The position numbers and the translations under genes were made by a program. This document shows, piece by piece, positions 49,496 to 59,596 of a stretch of 64,000 nucleotides of DNA. Source of the DNA: JBKQVT01 sp963727245. Its GTDB lineage: Bacteria; Planctomycetota; Planctomycetia; Pirellulales; Thermoguttaceae. Location of the stretch: assembly GCA_963727245.1 (NCBI GenBank), contig CAVSFO010000018.1:310001-374000 (forward strand), in the 5' to 3' direction. Position 1 is the stretch's first letter; every line of letters starts with the position of its first letter. The notes beneath the pieces were generated by a model. It saw nothing but the letters and a program-made list of their open reading frames with translations, searched no databases and was not told where the DNA came from.

Positions 49496-51323
49496 ATGAA
49501 TCGTCGCAAGTTTCTGCTTTCTACACTCACGGTTGCGGCGCCTGCGATTGCCGTGGCCGGGACACGCCAGTTCTCGCTTTTGAACAAGACCAACGGCGGC
49601 GGCATCATCGACACGGCCCAGGAGGCGGCCGTGTGGCCCATCGCCCAGGATGTTTTCACCACGGCCCAACAGCAGGTCCTGCCCGTCGGACTGATGGCCG
49701 ACACGCCCAAGGTCAATCCGCCGCAGGTGCCGCTGTACGCGAAATACGGTTATAGCGCCTGGCGGGCGGGGCCGGGCACGAATTACAGCCGGCAGCCCGG
49801 CCGCCGGCAACCCTACGACAAGCGGAGCGAACTTGCGCCCGGCCACAACGGCGCGCACCCGTGCGGCCCGGCTGTTGACCTTCTTCGCCATCAGCGACAT
49901 TCATATCACCGACAAGGAATCGCCGGCCCAGCCGATCTATCCCGGCTGGAGCGCACCGTTCGGGCCCGCGTCCCATCGACTCGACGCCGGTTCCTATTCG
50001 CCGATCATTCTCTCGACCACCCAGGTCCTCGACGCGGCCGTGCAGACGATCAACGCCTTGCATAAGAAATCGCCCTTCGATTTCGGCATCTCGCTCGGCG
50101 ACGATTGCAACAATACCCAGCATAACGAGCTGCGATGGTTTATCGACGTGCTGGACGGCAAGCTCATCACGCCCAGCTCGGGCGCCCACCTGGGGGCCGC
50201 AATCATCGATTATCAGAAGCCCTACCAGGCCGCCGGGCTGAACAAGGCGATCCCCTGGTATCAAGCCATCGGCAACCACGATCAGTATTGGTCGGGCATC
50301 GGCTACGAGAACGCCAAGCTGCGGCGGGCCCACGTCGGCAGCACCATCCTCAACATCAACCCCAATATCTTCGGCGATCCGAATTACATCAATGACACCG
50401 GCGCCTACATGGGCGTCGTCGACGGCTCGACGCCTTACGGGACCGTCATCGGCGCGGGCCCAGAGAAGAACTTTCCCGTGCCGCCAACGGTCGTCGCCGA
50501 TCCGGACCGCCACTCGCTGGTGAGCGACGATTCGACGAGCCGAAATTGGATGCGGGAATTTTTCACGACCACGTCCAATCCGGTCGGGCACGGCTTCAGC
50601 CAGAGCAACGTCGACGAGGACTTCGCCTGCTATACGTTCGAGCCCAAGGCGGACCTGCCGATCAAGGTGATCGTGTTGGACGACACGAACAAGAGAACCG
50701 ACAAACTACGAGGGCTGATGTATTATGGTACCGGCGGTCTGGACCGGGTCCGGCTCGACTGGCTGAAGAACGAACTCCAGAAGGGCCAGGACGAAGGCAA
50801 GCTCATGATTATTGCGGCCCATATCCCGATCAAGCCGCAGGCGAGCCTGACCGACAACACGCCCATTCATCTTTTCTTCGACAAGGCCGCCGAAGACGAC
50901 TTGCTGGCCATGCTGCACGGCTATCCGAATCTGATCCTCTGGATGGCGGGGCATCGGCACGTGAACACGATTACCGCCCAGCCGTATAATGCGGCCGATT
51001 TGCAGGACCATCCGGAGCGGAGTTTTTGGGAGGTCGAGACGGCCTCGCTGCGGGATTTTCCTCAGCAGTTGCGGACCTTCGAGATCCGCCGCAACGCCGA
51101 CAACACGATTTCCATCCTGACCACGGACGTCGATCCGGCGGTGATGCCGGGCTCTCCGGCGGCGAAGTCGCGGGGCTATGCGATCGGCGTCGCGCGGATT
51201 TTCGGGGCCACGCCCGCCGTGCTTGCCGACACCAGTTCGCACGCGTACAATGCCGAATTGGTGAAGCAATTGAGCCCGGAAATGCAGGCGAAGATTGCCA
51301 AGTATGGGACGGCGATCGGGTAA
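49496..51323 (+). CDS. Tat-exported TIGR03768-like metallophosphoesterase, frameshifted
   Basis: A calcineurin-like phosphoesterase with a twin-arginine start (NRRKFLLSTLTVAAPAIAVA). After a frame change near 49865 the catalytic domain follows: FFAISDIHITDKE (DxH), FDFGISLGDDCNNTQ (GD), QAIGNHDQYW (GNHD), IIAAHIPI and MAGHRHVNT (GHxH). The complete metal-binding set is present. Long inserts between GNHD and the C-terminal histidines fit the TIGR03768 group. The substrate is unknown. The frame break is a single base in a CGCGCACCCGTG stretch. Confidence 0.85.
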
Positions 51324-51338
51324 AGCAGGGGCCAGGCG

Positions 51339-51417
51339 TAGGTCAGGCACCCCGTGCCTGACATGCTCCCGGATTTTGGCGGTCCGATGTCAGGCACGGA
51401 GTGCCTGACCTACGCGG
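51339..51417. repeat. Palindrome with GTAGGTCAGGCAC arms
   Basis: GTAGGTCAGGCACCCCGTGC and GCACGGAGTGCCTGACCTAC form nested inverted repeats around a loop of about 24 bp. It is followed by a separate terminator hairpin. Confidence 0.8.
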
Positions 51418-51437
51418 CTCGGATCGCGTTGCCGCAG

Positions 51438-51467
51438 GCCCCCCGGACGCAGTCCGGGGGCTTTTTT
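51438..51467 (+). terminator. Rho-independent terminator
   Basis: GCCCCCCGGAC-GCA-GTCCGGGGGC followed by TTTTTT. It has the same GAC-GCA-GTC loop design as at 20447 and 57951. Confidence 0.88.
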
Positions 51468-51503
51468 CAATTCCCTAATCCCTAATCCCCAATCCCTAAT
51501 CCC

Positions 51504-53285
51504 TCACCTGTGCCCGCCGCGCGTGGCCAGCCAGATGATCACCATCGCCAACACGGGCACCAACAGCAAGAGCAAGTATCGCAGCCACCGCCAGCGGTTC
51601 CGCCAGGGGACCTGCGGACGCAGCCGCTCGCAGCGCCCGGTGAGCTGGACCGTTTCCGGCGCGAGCAATTCGGCCTGCATCTCGGCCGCCGAGGCATAGC
51701 GATCGTAGGGCTTCTGCTCCATGGCGTGCAACACGATCTCCTCGACTTGCGGCGAAATCTCGGGATTGATCTTCCGCGGCGCCACGGGGTCGCCCAGCAG
51801 CCGGGCGTTCATAATGGCGTAAGGGTTCGTGCCCTCGAAGGGGACCTCGCCGGTGATCATCTCGTAGAGCATGGCGCCCAGGCTGTAGATGTCAGTGCGG
51901 GCGTCGCCGCGGCGGCCCTTGACCTGCTCGGGGGCCATGTAGTCGGGCGTGCCCATCGCCGGCGAAAAACCGGCAAAGGTAAGCCGCCGCATCCCTGCCG
52001 CCCGGGCGATGCCGAAATCCATGATGCGGAGGCTGCCGTCATCGCAGAGCATGACGTTCTCCGGCTTCAAGTCGCGATGAATGATGTCCTGCCGGTGCAG
52101 ATATTCCAGGGCTTCGCAGAGCCGGGCGGCGATGCTCACCGCGTCGGCGACCGGCAGCCGGCCGATGTTTCGCAGCACCTGGCGGAGCGTCTGGCCCTTC
52201 AGATATTCCATGACGATGTAGGGCCGGCTCTTCTCTTCCTCGATCGGCAGCACGTGGAGTATGCAGGGGTGGTTCAGCTTCCTGCCGATCTCCTCCTCGC
52301 GCTGGAAACGCGAGTAGAAACCGGGGTCGCTCTCAAATTGCATGAAGGGAACCTTGACGGCCACGACCTCGCCGGTCTTGAGGTCCTTGGCCTTGAAGAT
52401 CGACGCCATGCCGCTGCGGCTGATGACCTCGAGGATGTGAAATCGCTCGTCCAGCACCTGGCCCACTTCCAGCTCGCGGCTGTTGGGCATTCCGGGTTCC
52501 TGGTAGATCGGCAGCCCGCGATAGTAGCGGAGCTGCTCGACACGCTGGACCTCGACCACCTGGACGGAGAGGTTGTCGTCGGTGCCGCGCTTCTCGGCCA
52601 ACTCGACCAACCGGCGGCAGGCCTCTTGGGGCGGGGCGTGCATGACCGTCTCGCGCAGTTCCTCTTCGCTGACGCATTGGTAGAGGCCGTCGGAGCATTG
52701 CAGGAAGCGGTCGCCGCGATTGACCTGGGCCGAGTAGTAATCGACCTGGACCATCGGTTCGCGGCCCACGCTGCGGGTCAACATGCAGCGCATCTGGCTG
52801 TCGGCGGCGTCGTGGGCGGAGATCAGGCCCAGCTTGACCTGCAAGGCGGCATAGCTGTGATCGGCCGTCAGGCGCGTCAGGCGTCCCTCCTGGATGAGAT
52901 AGGCGCGGCAGTCGCCGACGTGACCGACGGTCAACTCGTCGTTGCGCAGCACGGCGATGGTCAGCGTGGTGGCCATGCGACCTTCGTCGCGGTGCTCCAT
53001 GCTGCGGTCGTAGACCGCCAGGTTGGCCGCCGTGAACATCTGCCAGAGGACCTGCCGCGGGGAGGTTCCCGGCTTGGCCTCGCGGAACTTTTCCAAGGCC
53101 GTGTCGACGGCCAGGCGGCTGGCCACCTCGCCCTGGCCCTGGCCTCCGACGCCGTCGGCCAGGATTACGGCCGCCCCACGAGTCCGCTGCTCCTCGGCGT
53201 CCTCGGGCTGCCAGAAGGCGACGCTATCTTCGTTTTTGGGCCGCACCGGGCCTTTCGAGGACAGTTCGGCATAGGTCAGCTCCAT
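51504..53285 (-). CDS. PP2C phosphatase fused to Ser/Thr protein kinase, membrane-anchored
   Basis: A 593-residue fusion. Residues 1-245 are a PP2C-type phosphatase (RPKNEDS, ILADGVGGQGQGE, GHVGDCRAYL, GTDDNLSVQV). Residues 280-545 are a Hanks-type kinase: glycine loop SRSGMASIF, catalytic HRDLKPENVML, DFGIARA, and GTPDYMAPEQ. A C-terminal membrane segment (YLLLLLVPVLAMVIIWLA) follows. Both enzyme parts keep their key residues, so one protein can add and remove phosphate. The topology leaves both domains on the cytosolic side. The substrate is unknown. Confidence 0.92.
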   Translation of the reverse strand: MELTYAELSSKGPVRPKNEDSVAFWQPEDAEEQRTRGAAVILADGVGGQGQGEVASRLAVDTALEKFREAKPGTSPRQVLWQMFTAANLAVYDRSMEHRDEGRMATTLTIAVLRNDELTVGHVGDCRAYLIQEGRLTRLTADHSYAALQVKLGLISAHDAADSQMRCMLTRSVGREPMVQVDYYSAQVNRGDRFLQCSDGLYQCVSEEELRETVMHAPPQEACRRLVELAEKRGTDDNLSVQVVEVQRVEQLRYYRGLPIYQEPGMPNSRELEVGQVLDERFHILEVISRSGMASIFKAKDLKTGEVVAVKVPFMQFESDPGFYSRFQREEEIGRKLNHPCILHVLPIEEEKSRPYIVMEYLKGQTLRQVLRNIGRLPVADAVSIAARLCEALEYLHRQDIIHRDLKPENVMLCDDGSLRIMDFGIARAAGMRRLTFAGFSPAMGTPDYMAPEQVKGRRGDARTDIYSLGAMLYEMITGEVPFEGTNPYAIMNARLLGDPVAPRKINPEISPQVEEIVLHAMEQKPYDRYASAAEMQAELLAPETVQLTGRCERLRPQVPWRNRWRWLRYLLLLLVPVLAMVIIWLATRGGHR

Positions 53286-53773
53286 GACGGGCTCCGCGCC
53301 GCGCTAGTTCGCCGGGACCGCTTGAGACGCACGATCGATTGTAACTCAACCGGGGGCGTGGAGAAAGGTGGCCTTGCGGCCTCGCGGTCCGAATTGTCTG
53401 TTTTTGCTAATTGGCCTTTGCATTGACGGCCTGTTAAGTCCACTAATTAGGCATCCAGTGCACAAGAGTTATGCATTCAACGCTGGCATCGGCCGTAATC
53501 CTGTGCATTGTTACATCCGTTGTAGCCTTACATCCTTGTCACTTCGAGCAATCGTCCTCTGCCCGCCTCCCCCAATGGCACATTGTTTGCAGTTGGCATG
53601 GAACCCTATCAAGCCGGCCTCGCGCGGGATTGGCTAAGCCCTGATCCCGGGCCGGGCGGCTGGCGGGAGACGCGTCTCGTTTTGTCAGCACGTGGCCCAC
53701 TTCGAGCGATCGGCCCCTGCGGCCGCTCGCCCCGGGGTGTCGTTGCCGCCGTACCAAAAAACGAGGTATCCTG
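53286..53773. other. Intergenic region before the permease gene
   Basis: About 490 bp. The part 53380-53560 is less GC-rich than the surroundings. No gene or strong repeat is seen. GAGG near 53763 may serve as the ribosome-binding site of the permease. Confidence 0.45.
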
Positions 53774-55645
53774 ATGTCTTCCGACCCGCAACCGCCCCAG
53801 ATGAAGAAAACCCTGGGGCTGACCGGCTTGACGATGAACGCCATGGCGTTGATCGCGCCGGGCGCATTCCTCTGGTTGACCTTCGCGCAGCAAAGTCAAT
53901 ACGGCCAGCCGATGGCCGGCTGTGCCGTGTGGTTCGGCATTGTGCTGGCCCTGCTGTTGTGCTTTGCCACGGCCATTGCCTATGCCGAGTTGTCGAAGCT
54001 CTATCCCGGGGCCGGCTCGTCCTATTTCTTCGCCGAGCAGGCGTTTCTGTCCAAGACCGGGGCCTATCGCTTCGCGCGGCTGGCCAAGTTCATCGTCGGC
54101 TGGGCCAGCCACTTGTATTACTGGGTCTATCCGGGAGTGATGGTGGGCGTGACCGCCATCCTGGCCGGCTACCTTGCCGGCCAGCTCTGGCCGGACACCT
54201 TCAACAACACCATCAACAGCCCCACGCTGATGATCGGCTTCTGCGTCGTGTTCGCCTTCGGTGTGGCGTTTATCGCCTATCGCGGGGTGACGGGCACCAC
54301 CGGCGTGAACGTGGGCGTCAACGTGATCCAGATCGCCGCCCTGCTGATCTTTTCGGCCATCGCCATCGGCTACCGCGTCAACCACCCCAGCGGCTCGCAG
54401 GGCTACACGCTCGATCCCGACGGCAATGCCATCAACGTCGTGCTGGCCGCCGACAAGGACGGCAAGCCGATCAAGGACGAAAAGACCGGCCAGTACAAGG
54501 TCGAGCAGGAAAAGGGCAAGGACAAGCCGCTGATCCTCGATTACGGCGCCTCCGGCGTGACCCAGGAGCTGGTCGACAAGGACAAACCCAAAGGCGCTAC
54601 GCAGGACACCTTCCAGTATCACACCTCGGCCATCTCGGTGATTGCCCCGCACAGCAACTTCAGCTACGCCATCATTCAGGCCTGCATCGCCATCCTGATC
54701 CTGGTGGGATTCGAGTCGGTCACTTCCCTGGGCGAAGAGGCCAAGAACGCCAAGCGCGACATCCCCCGCGCCGTGCTGCTGTCGTTGGCCATCCAAGGGA
54801 TCGTCTGCTACCTGATCGAATACTTCGCCGCCGGCTACTTCCTCAATCCCGGTTACACGCTGGCGGGCAATGCGGCCGGGTCCAGCGCCCCGATCGGCGA
54901 CATGATGGTGCTGACCGGCACCTGGCTGTTCGGCAGCGCCAGGGCCGGCTGGTGGTTCATGATGATCGAGGCCGTGACCGTCCTGCTGGCGCTGATCGGG
55001 ACCACGCTGTCCTGCATCACCACCGGCGCCCGGGTAACCTATGCCATGGGCCGCGACGACGAAGTGCCCTCGCACTTCGGCATGTTGCACGGCCGCAACC
55101 TGACGCCGCACCGGGCCATTTGGATCCTGGCGGCCATTTCGGCGGTCATCGGCATCTTCGCCGTGCTCCTCTACCTCTGCGGCCCGACGGCGCCGGACAA
55201 CCTCAGCACCGTGCTCAGCGACGCCCAGAAACACAGCATCTGGTATCCGAGCTTCTTGATGTTCTCCACCGAGACCTCGAAGATGCTGCCCAACAGCCTG
55301 CTCATCGTCGCGCTGGCCAGCAATTTCGGCACCTTCATGCTCTACGGGCTGACCTGCGTGATCGCCATCGTCGCCTTCCGCGAGCACCACAGCTTCAACG
55401 GACTGAAGCACATGGTGATCCCGGTCTTCGGCGTGGTGGCTAACCTGCTCTGCATGTCGTTCTATTTGATCGGTCCGTTCTGCGTTGCGGGCATGAGCGT
55501 CAAGGAGCCGTTCATCGCCCTGGGCGTGGCCGCCCTCTGGGGCGTCTATGGAGGCTGGTACTTCATCCGCAGCAGCAAGGCCAAGGGCCGAGCGGTGCTG
55601 GTCTCCAAACGAGTTATGGAAGGATTGCCGGCTGAAGCTTCCTAG
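53774..55645 (+). CDS. APC-family amino acid permease
   Basis: A 623-residue membrane transporter with about 12 membrane segments. The start GLTGLTMNAMALIAPGAFLW and the first helices have the APC fold features, and VGFESVTSLGEEAKNAKRDI is the family helix-6-to-7 region. A hydrophilic insert of about 70 residues (LDPDGNAINVVLAADKDGKP onward) lies between helices and is unusually rich in Asp/Lys. The substrate is likely an amino acid or amine; it cannot be fixed. The frame is intact. Confidence 0.85.
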   Translation: MSSDPQPPQMKKTLGLTGLTMNAMALIAPGAFLWLTFAQQSQYGQPMAGCAVWFGIVLALLLCFATAIAYAELSKLYPGAGSSYFFAEQAFLSKTGAYRFARLAKFIVGWASHLYYWVYPGVMVGVTAILAGYLAGQLWPDTFNNTINSPTLMIGFCVVFAFGVAFIAYRGVTGTTGVNVGVNVIQIAALLIFSAIAIGYRVNHPSGSQGYTLDPDGNAINVVLAADKDGKPIKDEKTGQYKVEQEKGKDKPLILDYGASGVTQELVDKDKPKGATQDTFQYHTSAISVIAPHSNFSYAIIQACIAILILVGFESVTSLGEEAKNAKRDIPRAVLLSLAIQGIVCYLIEYFAAGYFLNPGYTLAGNAAGSSAPIGDMMVLTGTWLFGSARAGWWFMMIEAVTVLLALIGTTLSCITTGARVTYAMGRDDEVPSHFGMLHGRNLTPHRAIWILAAISAVIGIFAVLLYLCGPTAPDNLSTVLSDAQKHSIWYPSFLMFSTETSKMLPNSLLIVALASNFGTFMLYGLTCVIAIVAFREHHSFNGLKHMVIPVFGVVANLLCMSFYLIGPFCVAGMSVKEPFIALGVAALWGVYGGWYFIRSSKAKGRAVLVSKRVMEGLPAEAS

Positions 55646-55759
55646 CGGCCTGGCCCGCGCGGAGTCTTCAACCGCATGGACTGGACGAGCCCCGGGTGGG
55701 GGAGGCCCCGGGGCTCGCGTGCGTTCTTGCCGCCGCCTGCCGCCCTACCCTCCCATCCC

Positions 55760-55876
55760 GTAACCGTTCGCGGCCCCTGTGGTGACACTAGCCCGAAGCG
55801 CAAGCGAGGGTGCGCCAGGTCGCGGTCTGCCGTCGCCGCCTCCCTCGCTTGCGCTTCGGGCTAATGTTCGGTTACC
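55760..55876. repeat. CTAGCCCGAAGCGCAAGCG inverted repeat, second copy
   Basis: Arms GTAACCGTTCGCGG plus CACTAGCCCGAAGCGCAAGC and the mirrored GCTTGCGCTTCGGGCTAATG plus GGTTACC, with a loop of about 35 bp. It abuts the stop codon of the Nudix gene on the minus strand. Confidence 0.85.
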
Positions 55877-56297
55877 CGATCCCCAGCCCGTCCCACAATT
55901 CCAGGAAGATGCGATTGCTCTCCAGCAGCCCGGGCAATCGGGCCATCTCGGCGGGCGTGACCCAATGGACCGATTCGACTTCGGCCGGATTGAGAACCGG
56001 CACGGCGGCGGCGTCCATTTCGGCCAGCCACCAGGCCAAGTCGACCTTCCAGGCGGTGACGCAATGCCAGAGCCGCCGCAGCGGCCGGATGGTGACGCCC
56101 AGTTCCTCGCGGAGTTCGCGCACCAACGCCGTCTCTTCCGTCTCGCCCGGTTCGATGCCGCCGCCGGGAAAACAATAGGCCAACGGGGCCACCACACTCC
56201 GCGAGCGGCGAATGACCAGCACCTGCGGACCGCGGCGGATAATGGCCACCGCGCCGCGGCGGCCCGGATCGTCGGGAATGGACGGCGTGGCAGTCAT
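55872..56297 (-). CDS. Nudix hydrolase
   Basis: A 141-residue enzyme with a full Nudix box, GGGIEPGETEETALVRELREELG, near residues 45-70 (given here for its key residues G-X5-E, REL and REELG). Such enzymes hydrolyse nucleoside diphosphates linked to other groups. The substrate is unknown. Its stop codon lies in the outer arm of an inverted repeat. Confidence 0.9.
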   Translation of the reverse strand: MTATPSIPDDPGRRGAVAIIRRGPQVLVIRRSRSVVAPLAYCFPGGGIEPGETEETALVRELREELGVTIRPLRRLWHCVTAWKVDLAWWLAEMDAAAVPVLNPAEVESVHWVTPAEMARLPGLLESNRIFLELWDGLGIG

Positions 56298-56565
56298 GGC
56301 GGGCGCGGCCAGAGGATGTCGGCCGTGCTCATGCGAGTCCGGCTCGGGCAGGATGATTTACAAGGAAGAATATAAGTCTAATGCCTCGGCAGGCCGGCGT
56401 TAAGCCGTCGGGGCGGGCTGGCGGGAAAAAATCCCTGCCGTGCCGTCCCGACCGGCCTTTTGCTAAACCGGCCTTGCGCCGTATAATTCCCCCCGTGGGA
56501 TTTTGCCCGTGGCGGTGGAAGGGACTGCCAAGACGGACCGACAAAAAATCAGGGAGGTTATTGCC

Positions 56566-57239
56566 ATGGAAGCAGTGGATTTGCAGCGGCGCGAGGAGTT
56601 ATTGGAGAGGTACAATTCGCTCCGTCATGTGGGACGGAAAATGCATCTTCGCATGGCCGAGTTGCTCGACCGCGAGGAAATCCATGAGGCCGCCGATCGC
56701 CTGGGCATGCTGCGCGGCGAGACGATCGTTCTCGATACGGAAGACATGATCTCGGTCGTGATGGACTTCGCGCTTTTGCACCTGCGGCGAGACGGGCAAA
56801 ACGCGGTCCAGCGCTACTTGCGGGACGCCCCGCCCCGGCCCGGGTCGGACGCGCGCGTGTTTCTGGAAGCGAGGGCCTGCCGCGCTATCGCATCCTGCAA
56901 GTGGTCGAGCCGCACCCCGGTTTTGGCCTGACGGTCCGCGACATGCTGCGCGACGAGGAGGGGCTGCTGATGGACGTTGCTTTCAGCCGCTGTGGCAAAC
57001 AAGGGTTCATTTGCGCGGGACATTTCCTCGCCTTGCCCAGCTTTTGGATGTGCACGGGCGCGTCTCTGCCCCTGACGCCCGCAATCGTCGGCGCGCTCAC
57101 CAGAAAGCTGCTGCGGCGCTTCGGCAAGTCGCCCCGCGCCTACCGCACGCTTTCGCCCGACCAAGAAACCCAACTGGCGACCTGGACTATCCGCCACGCC
57201 TTGGAGGCAGGCATGGCCGAACACATTGCCTACGCCTGA
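56566..57239 (+). CDS. Conserved protein of unknown function, frameshifted
   Basis: Two halves in different frames form one protein of about 224 residues. The N-terminal half is helical (RREELLERYNSLRHVGRKMH, then LDTEDMISVVMDFALLHLRR). The second half has VVEPHPGFGLTVRDMLRDEE and a small Cys/Phe-rich core (FSRCGKQGFICAGHFLALP). Adding one G in GCGAGGGCC near 56875 restores RGLPRYRILQVVEPHPG. AGGGAGG precedes the ATG at 56566. I do not recognise the family; it looks like a planctomycete-specific protein. Confidence 0.7.
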
Positions 57240-57277
57240 GGCCGGCCGCCTCCGGCTGAACCACCGTCACGTCACGG

Positions 57278-57305
57278 TTGACTTGCGACTACGGTGTAGT
57301 ACAAT
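57278..57305 (+). promoter_or_regulatory. Strong candidate sigma-70 promoter for the RHH/RelE pair
   Basis: TTGACT at 57278-57283 and TACAAT at 57300-57305 with a 16-bp spacer, 20 bp before the antitoxin start codon. GAGGTG at 57314 is the ribosome-binding site. Confidence 0.6.
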
Positions 57306-57324
57306 GAATACATGAGGTGACACT

Positions 57325-57543
57325 ATGGGCATCGTCTTTTCCGTTCGTCTCCCCGAGGAACTGGCCAAAGAACTGGATCAGATTGCCGCGGAAACGGAAC
57401 GTCCCCGGTCCTTTCACGTCCATAAGGCCGTCGAGACCTACGTCCGCGAGTTCGCCGATTTGCAGATTGCCTTGGACCGTCTACGCGATCAGAGCGATCC
57501 GGTCGTCTCCGGTCGGGACGTGAAGAAGTCTCTTGGCTTATAG
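57325..57543 (+). CDS. Ribbon-helix-helix antitoxin
   Basis: A 72-residue protein with the RHH start VFSVRLPEELAKELDQIA and a second helix (SFHVHKAVETYVREFADLQI). It is expected to bind its own promoter and neutralise the RelE-like toxin encoded next, whose start overlaps by 11 bp. The C-terminal part (residues 50-72) is the likely toxin-binding tail. Confidence 0.85.
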   Translation: MGIVFSVRLPEELAKELDQIAAETERPRSFHVHKAVETYVREFADLQIALDRLRDQSDPVVSGRDVKKSLGL

Positions 57544-57787
57544 AATCTCGTACAAGAAGAGCGTCGAGAAGGACCTGGCCGGCCTTCCCAAGGCCGAGGC
57601 GCGTCGCCTGCTGGCCAAGATCGAGAGGGATCTCACGGTCCGTCCCAATAGCTGCCCGCCACTGAAAGGGCAGTTTGCCGGTCTTCGCAGACTTCGTGTG
57701 GGCAGCTTTCGAGTCATCTTTGTAGTTCAAGAAGACGACGTGCTGGTGCTCAGGATCGGACATCGGAGGGACGTTTACGAACGTTGA
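57533..57787 (+). CDS. RelE/ParE-family toxin
   Basis: An 84-residue toxin of the RelE/ParE superfamily. ISYKKSVEKDLAGLPKAEAR is the N-terminal helix pair, RVGSFRVIFVVQEDDVLVLR is the beta core, and IGHRRDVYER is the basic C-terminus with the conserved H-R-x-x-V-Y. It starts with TTG at 57533, 11 bp inside the antitoxin gene. RelE-type mRNA cleavage is more likely than gyrase binding, but this is not certain. Confidence 0.88.
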   Translation: MAYRISYKKSVEKDLAGLPKAEARRLLAKIERDLTVRPNSCPPLKGQFAGLRRLRVGSFRVIFVVQEDDVLVLRIGHRRDVYER

Positions 57788-57848
57788 AAACACCCTGCCG
57801 ACCCCTTGCCCAATGGCAAGGCTGTGGCGTAAACTCAATGGTTATCCT

Positions 57849-57922
57849 GGCGGCGTAGCTCAGTTGGTCAGAGCAGCGGAATCATAATCCGCGTGTCGTA
57901 GGTTCGAATCCTACCGCCGCTA
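57849..57922 (+). tRNA. tRNA-Met (anticodon CAT, elongator-like)
   Basis: A complete cloverleaf of 74 nt. The acceptor stem is GGCGGCG with CGCCGCT (G1 faces U72), the D arm is GCTCAGTTGGTCAGAGC, the anticodon loop ATCATAA holds CAT between GCGGA and TCCGC, and the T arm is GTAGGTTCGAATCCTAC. The CCA end is not encoded. It resembles elongator tRNA-Met rather than initiator (no C1-A72 mismatch, no three G-C pairs in the anticodon stem). An Ile tRNA read after lysidine modification cannot be ruled out. Confidence 0.95.
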
Positions 57923-57945
57923 CTCGGGGGGAGCCCGGAACGGTG

Positions 57946-57972
57946 AAAAAGCCCCCGGACTGCGTCCGGGGG
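57946..57972. terminator. Hairpin of the GAC-GCA-GTC terminator design
   Basis: AAAAA followed by GCCCCCGGAC-TGC-GTCCGGGGGGC. The T-run is on the minus strand only, so it would end minus-strand transcripts; on the plus strand it is a plain hairpin 24 bp after the tRNA. The next 250 bp show no gene. Confidence 0.55.
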
Positions 57973-58230
57973 GCGGCCTGCGAAACTGCAAGGGGCCGTT
58001 TCCCCTGGTACCTGGCCCCTGGTCCCTCTGTCAGCGGGGTTGATATGGCCGCCGTTTGGCGAGCGAAGTGCCCTTCCGCCGGCAGCCTGGTTCCGCTATG
58101 ATCCCCCCTCCCCGATTAGGCAACCAGGGTACGAACTATCTCCTTTTCCCGACTTCTCCGCCCGAGTCCTCCGCAGGGAAGTGACTGCTTCCTGCGACGT
58201 TGCTTCACCACGTTCCATGATAGGCGGCCC

Positions 58231-59596
58231 GTGGGCAATCGGCCGGCGCGCCGACCAAGGTATTGTGTGCATAACTGCCGGCCCTCGACGCTTGCCAGCC
58301 GTGCCGCAACGGCCCTCTGCTTGGGCGTGACGCTTGTCCTGGTGTGCGCGGGCTGCAGCAGCCAGCCCTGGGCCTTCACCCATGGCGAACCCATCGCGAC
58401 GGCCAGCCCGACGGACAACCTGCCGGCGGGCCCGGCCGTCGTGGGGGCATCGTATCAGCCCCCGCTGACCCCGCCCGGCGCTAACCCCGGGCTTACGCCC
58501 GGGGCCCAGGGACCGGGACCATATCAGGGACCCGGCGCATATCAGGGACCCGGCACCAACCCCGGGCCCATACCCGGGTCTCAGGGCCCGGGACCATGTC
58601 CGGGACCGGGACCGTGTCAGGGGCCGCAGGGCCCGGTTGGGCCGCCGACGGCCAGTCCGGTCCCGCCGGGAACGGTGATGATGGGACCGATGGGATCCGA
58701 TCCGAGTTGGTTTGTCGCTGCGCAACCGGGAGATGCTTGTGCGGCCGGGAACCGAGACCGGGCCGCTCTGGCAGCCGGCGCCGGGTTCGCCCATAGACCA
58801 AGCGTGCCCGGGCGGCATGCCGCCGGCGTATCAACCGCCGCAGCAATTGTCACTCGTGCACGAACCGATGTTGATGGCGATGTGGGACAGGGAGTGGCCG
58901 AATATCTGCGCCGACTACGCCAACTATTATTCGTGGCCGACGGCGCTGGGCCTGGCGGCCGGGGCCGGCATCGCGGCAGGGGTGGCCAACAGCGACTTGG
59001 ACGGTGAATTCGCGCGTTGGTATCAGACTCAAATACGCAGTCCGGAGAGCGACCGCATCGCCAATGACGTGAAGCCGTTCGGCGAGGGCCAGTACACCAT
59101 CCCCGTGGTGGCCGCTTTGGCAATCTTGAACGACACCGGGTGGCTCGACGACCAGCCGGTGCTAAGCGAGATTGGCCAATGGGGAGATCGTGTTTCGCGG
59201 GCCTACATGGTCGGGGCGCCGCCGATGCTGGCGATGCAATACCTGACCGGCGGCTCGCGGCCCAGCTCGACCGATTCCCACTCGTCGTGGAGACCCTTTT
59301 CCGCGTCCAACGGCGTCAGCGGCGACGCCTTCATGAGCACCTGTCTGTTCGTTTCCGCCGCCGACATGACCGACAGACCGGTTTTTAAGGGTTTCTTCTA
59401 CGCTTGTTCCGTGATGGTCCCCTGGGAGCGCATCGACCTCAATCAGCACTTCCTCTCGCAGGCGGCCCTGGGCTGGTGGATGGGCTACTTGGCCTGCAAC
59501 GCCGTCAATAACACGGAACTGGCCAAGCAGCGGGTGATGCTCGTGCCGATCGTCAGCCCGGAGATGAACGGCGTGGGCGTGGTCTTTCAGCACTAA
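58231..59596 (+). CDS. Lipoprotein with Gly-Pro-rich repeats and a degenerate PAP2-like domain, frameshifted
   Basis: The N-terminus has a lipobox (LVLVCAGC), so it is a lipid-anchored protein. Residues 85-150 are repeats around GPGPYQGPGAYQGPG and are repetitive also as DNA. After a frame change near 58710 comes a helical domain with SGDAFMSTCLFVSAADM and PWERIDLNQHFLSQAALGWW, which matches PAP2 phosphatase motifs except that the catalytic PSGH His is Asp. It is probably not an active phosphatase. GTG 58267 is an alternative start just before the signal. The stop codon lies in a palindrome leader. Confidence 0.68.

Noticed and set aside
51510..53426. Open frame of 638 codons on the plus strand
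   Set aside because: Antisense to the PP2C-kinase fusion with complete catalytic motifs.
53609..55411. Open frame of 600 codons on the minus strand
   Set aside because: Antisense to the APC permease, whose membrane segments and motifs are clear.
57849..57922. Initiator tRNA-Met
   Set aside because: There is no mismatch at the 1-72 position of the initiator kind and the anticodon stem lacks three consecutive G-C pairs, so elongator is favoured.
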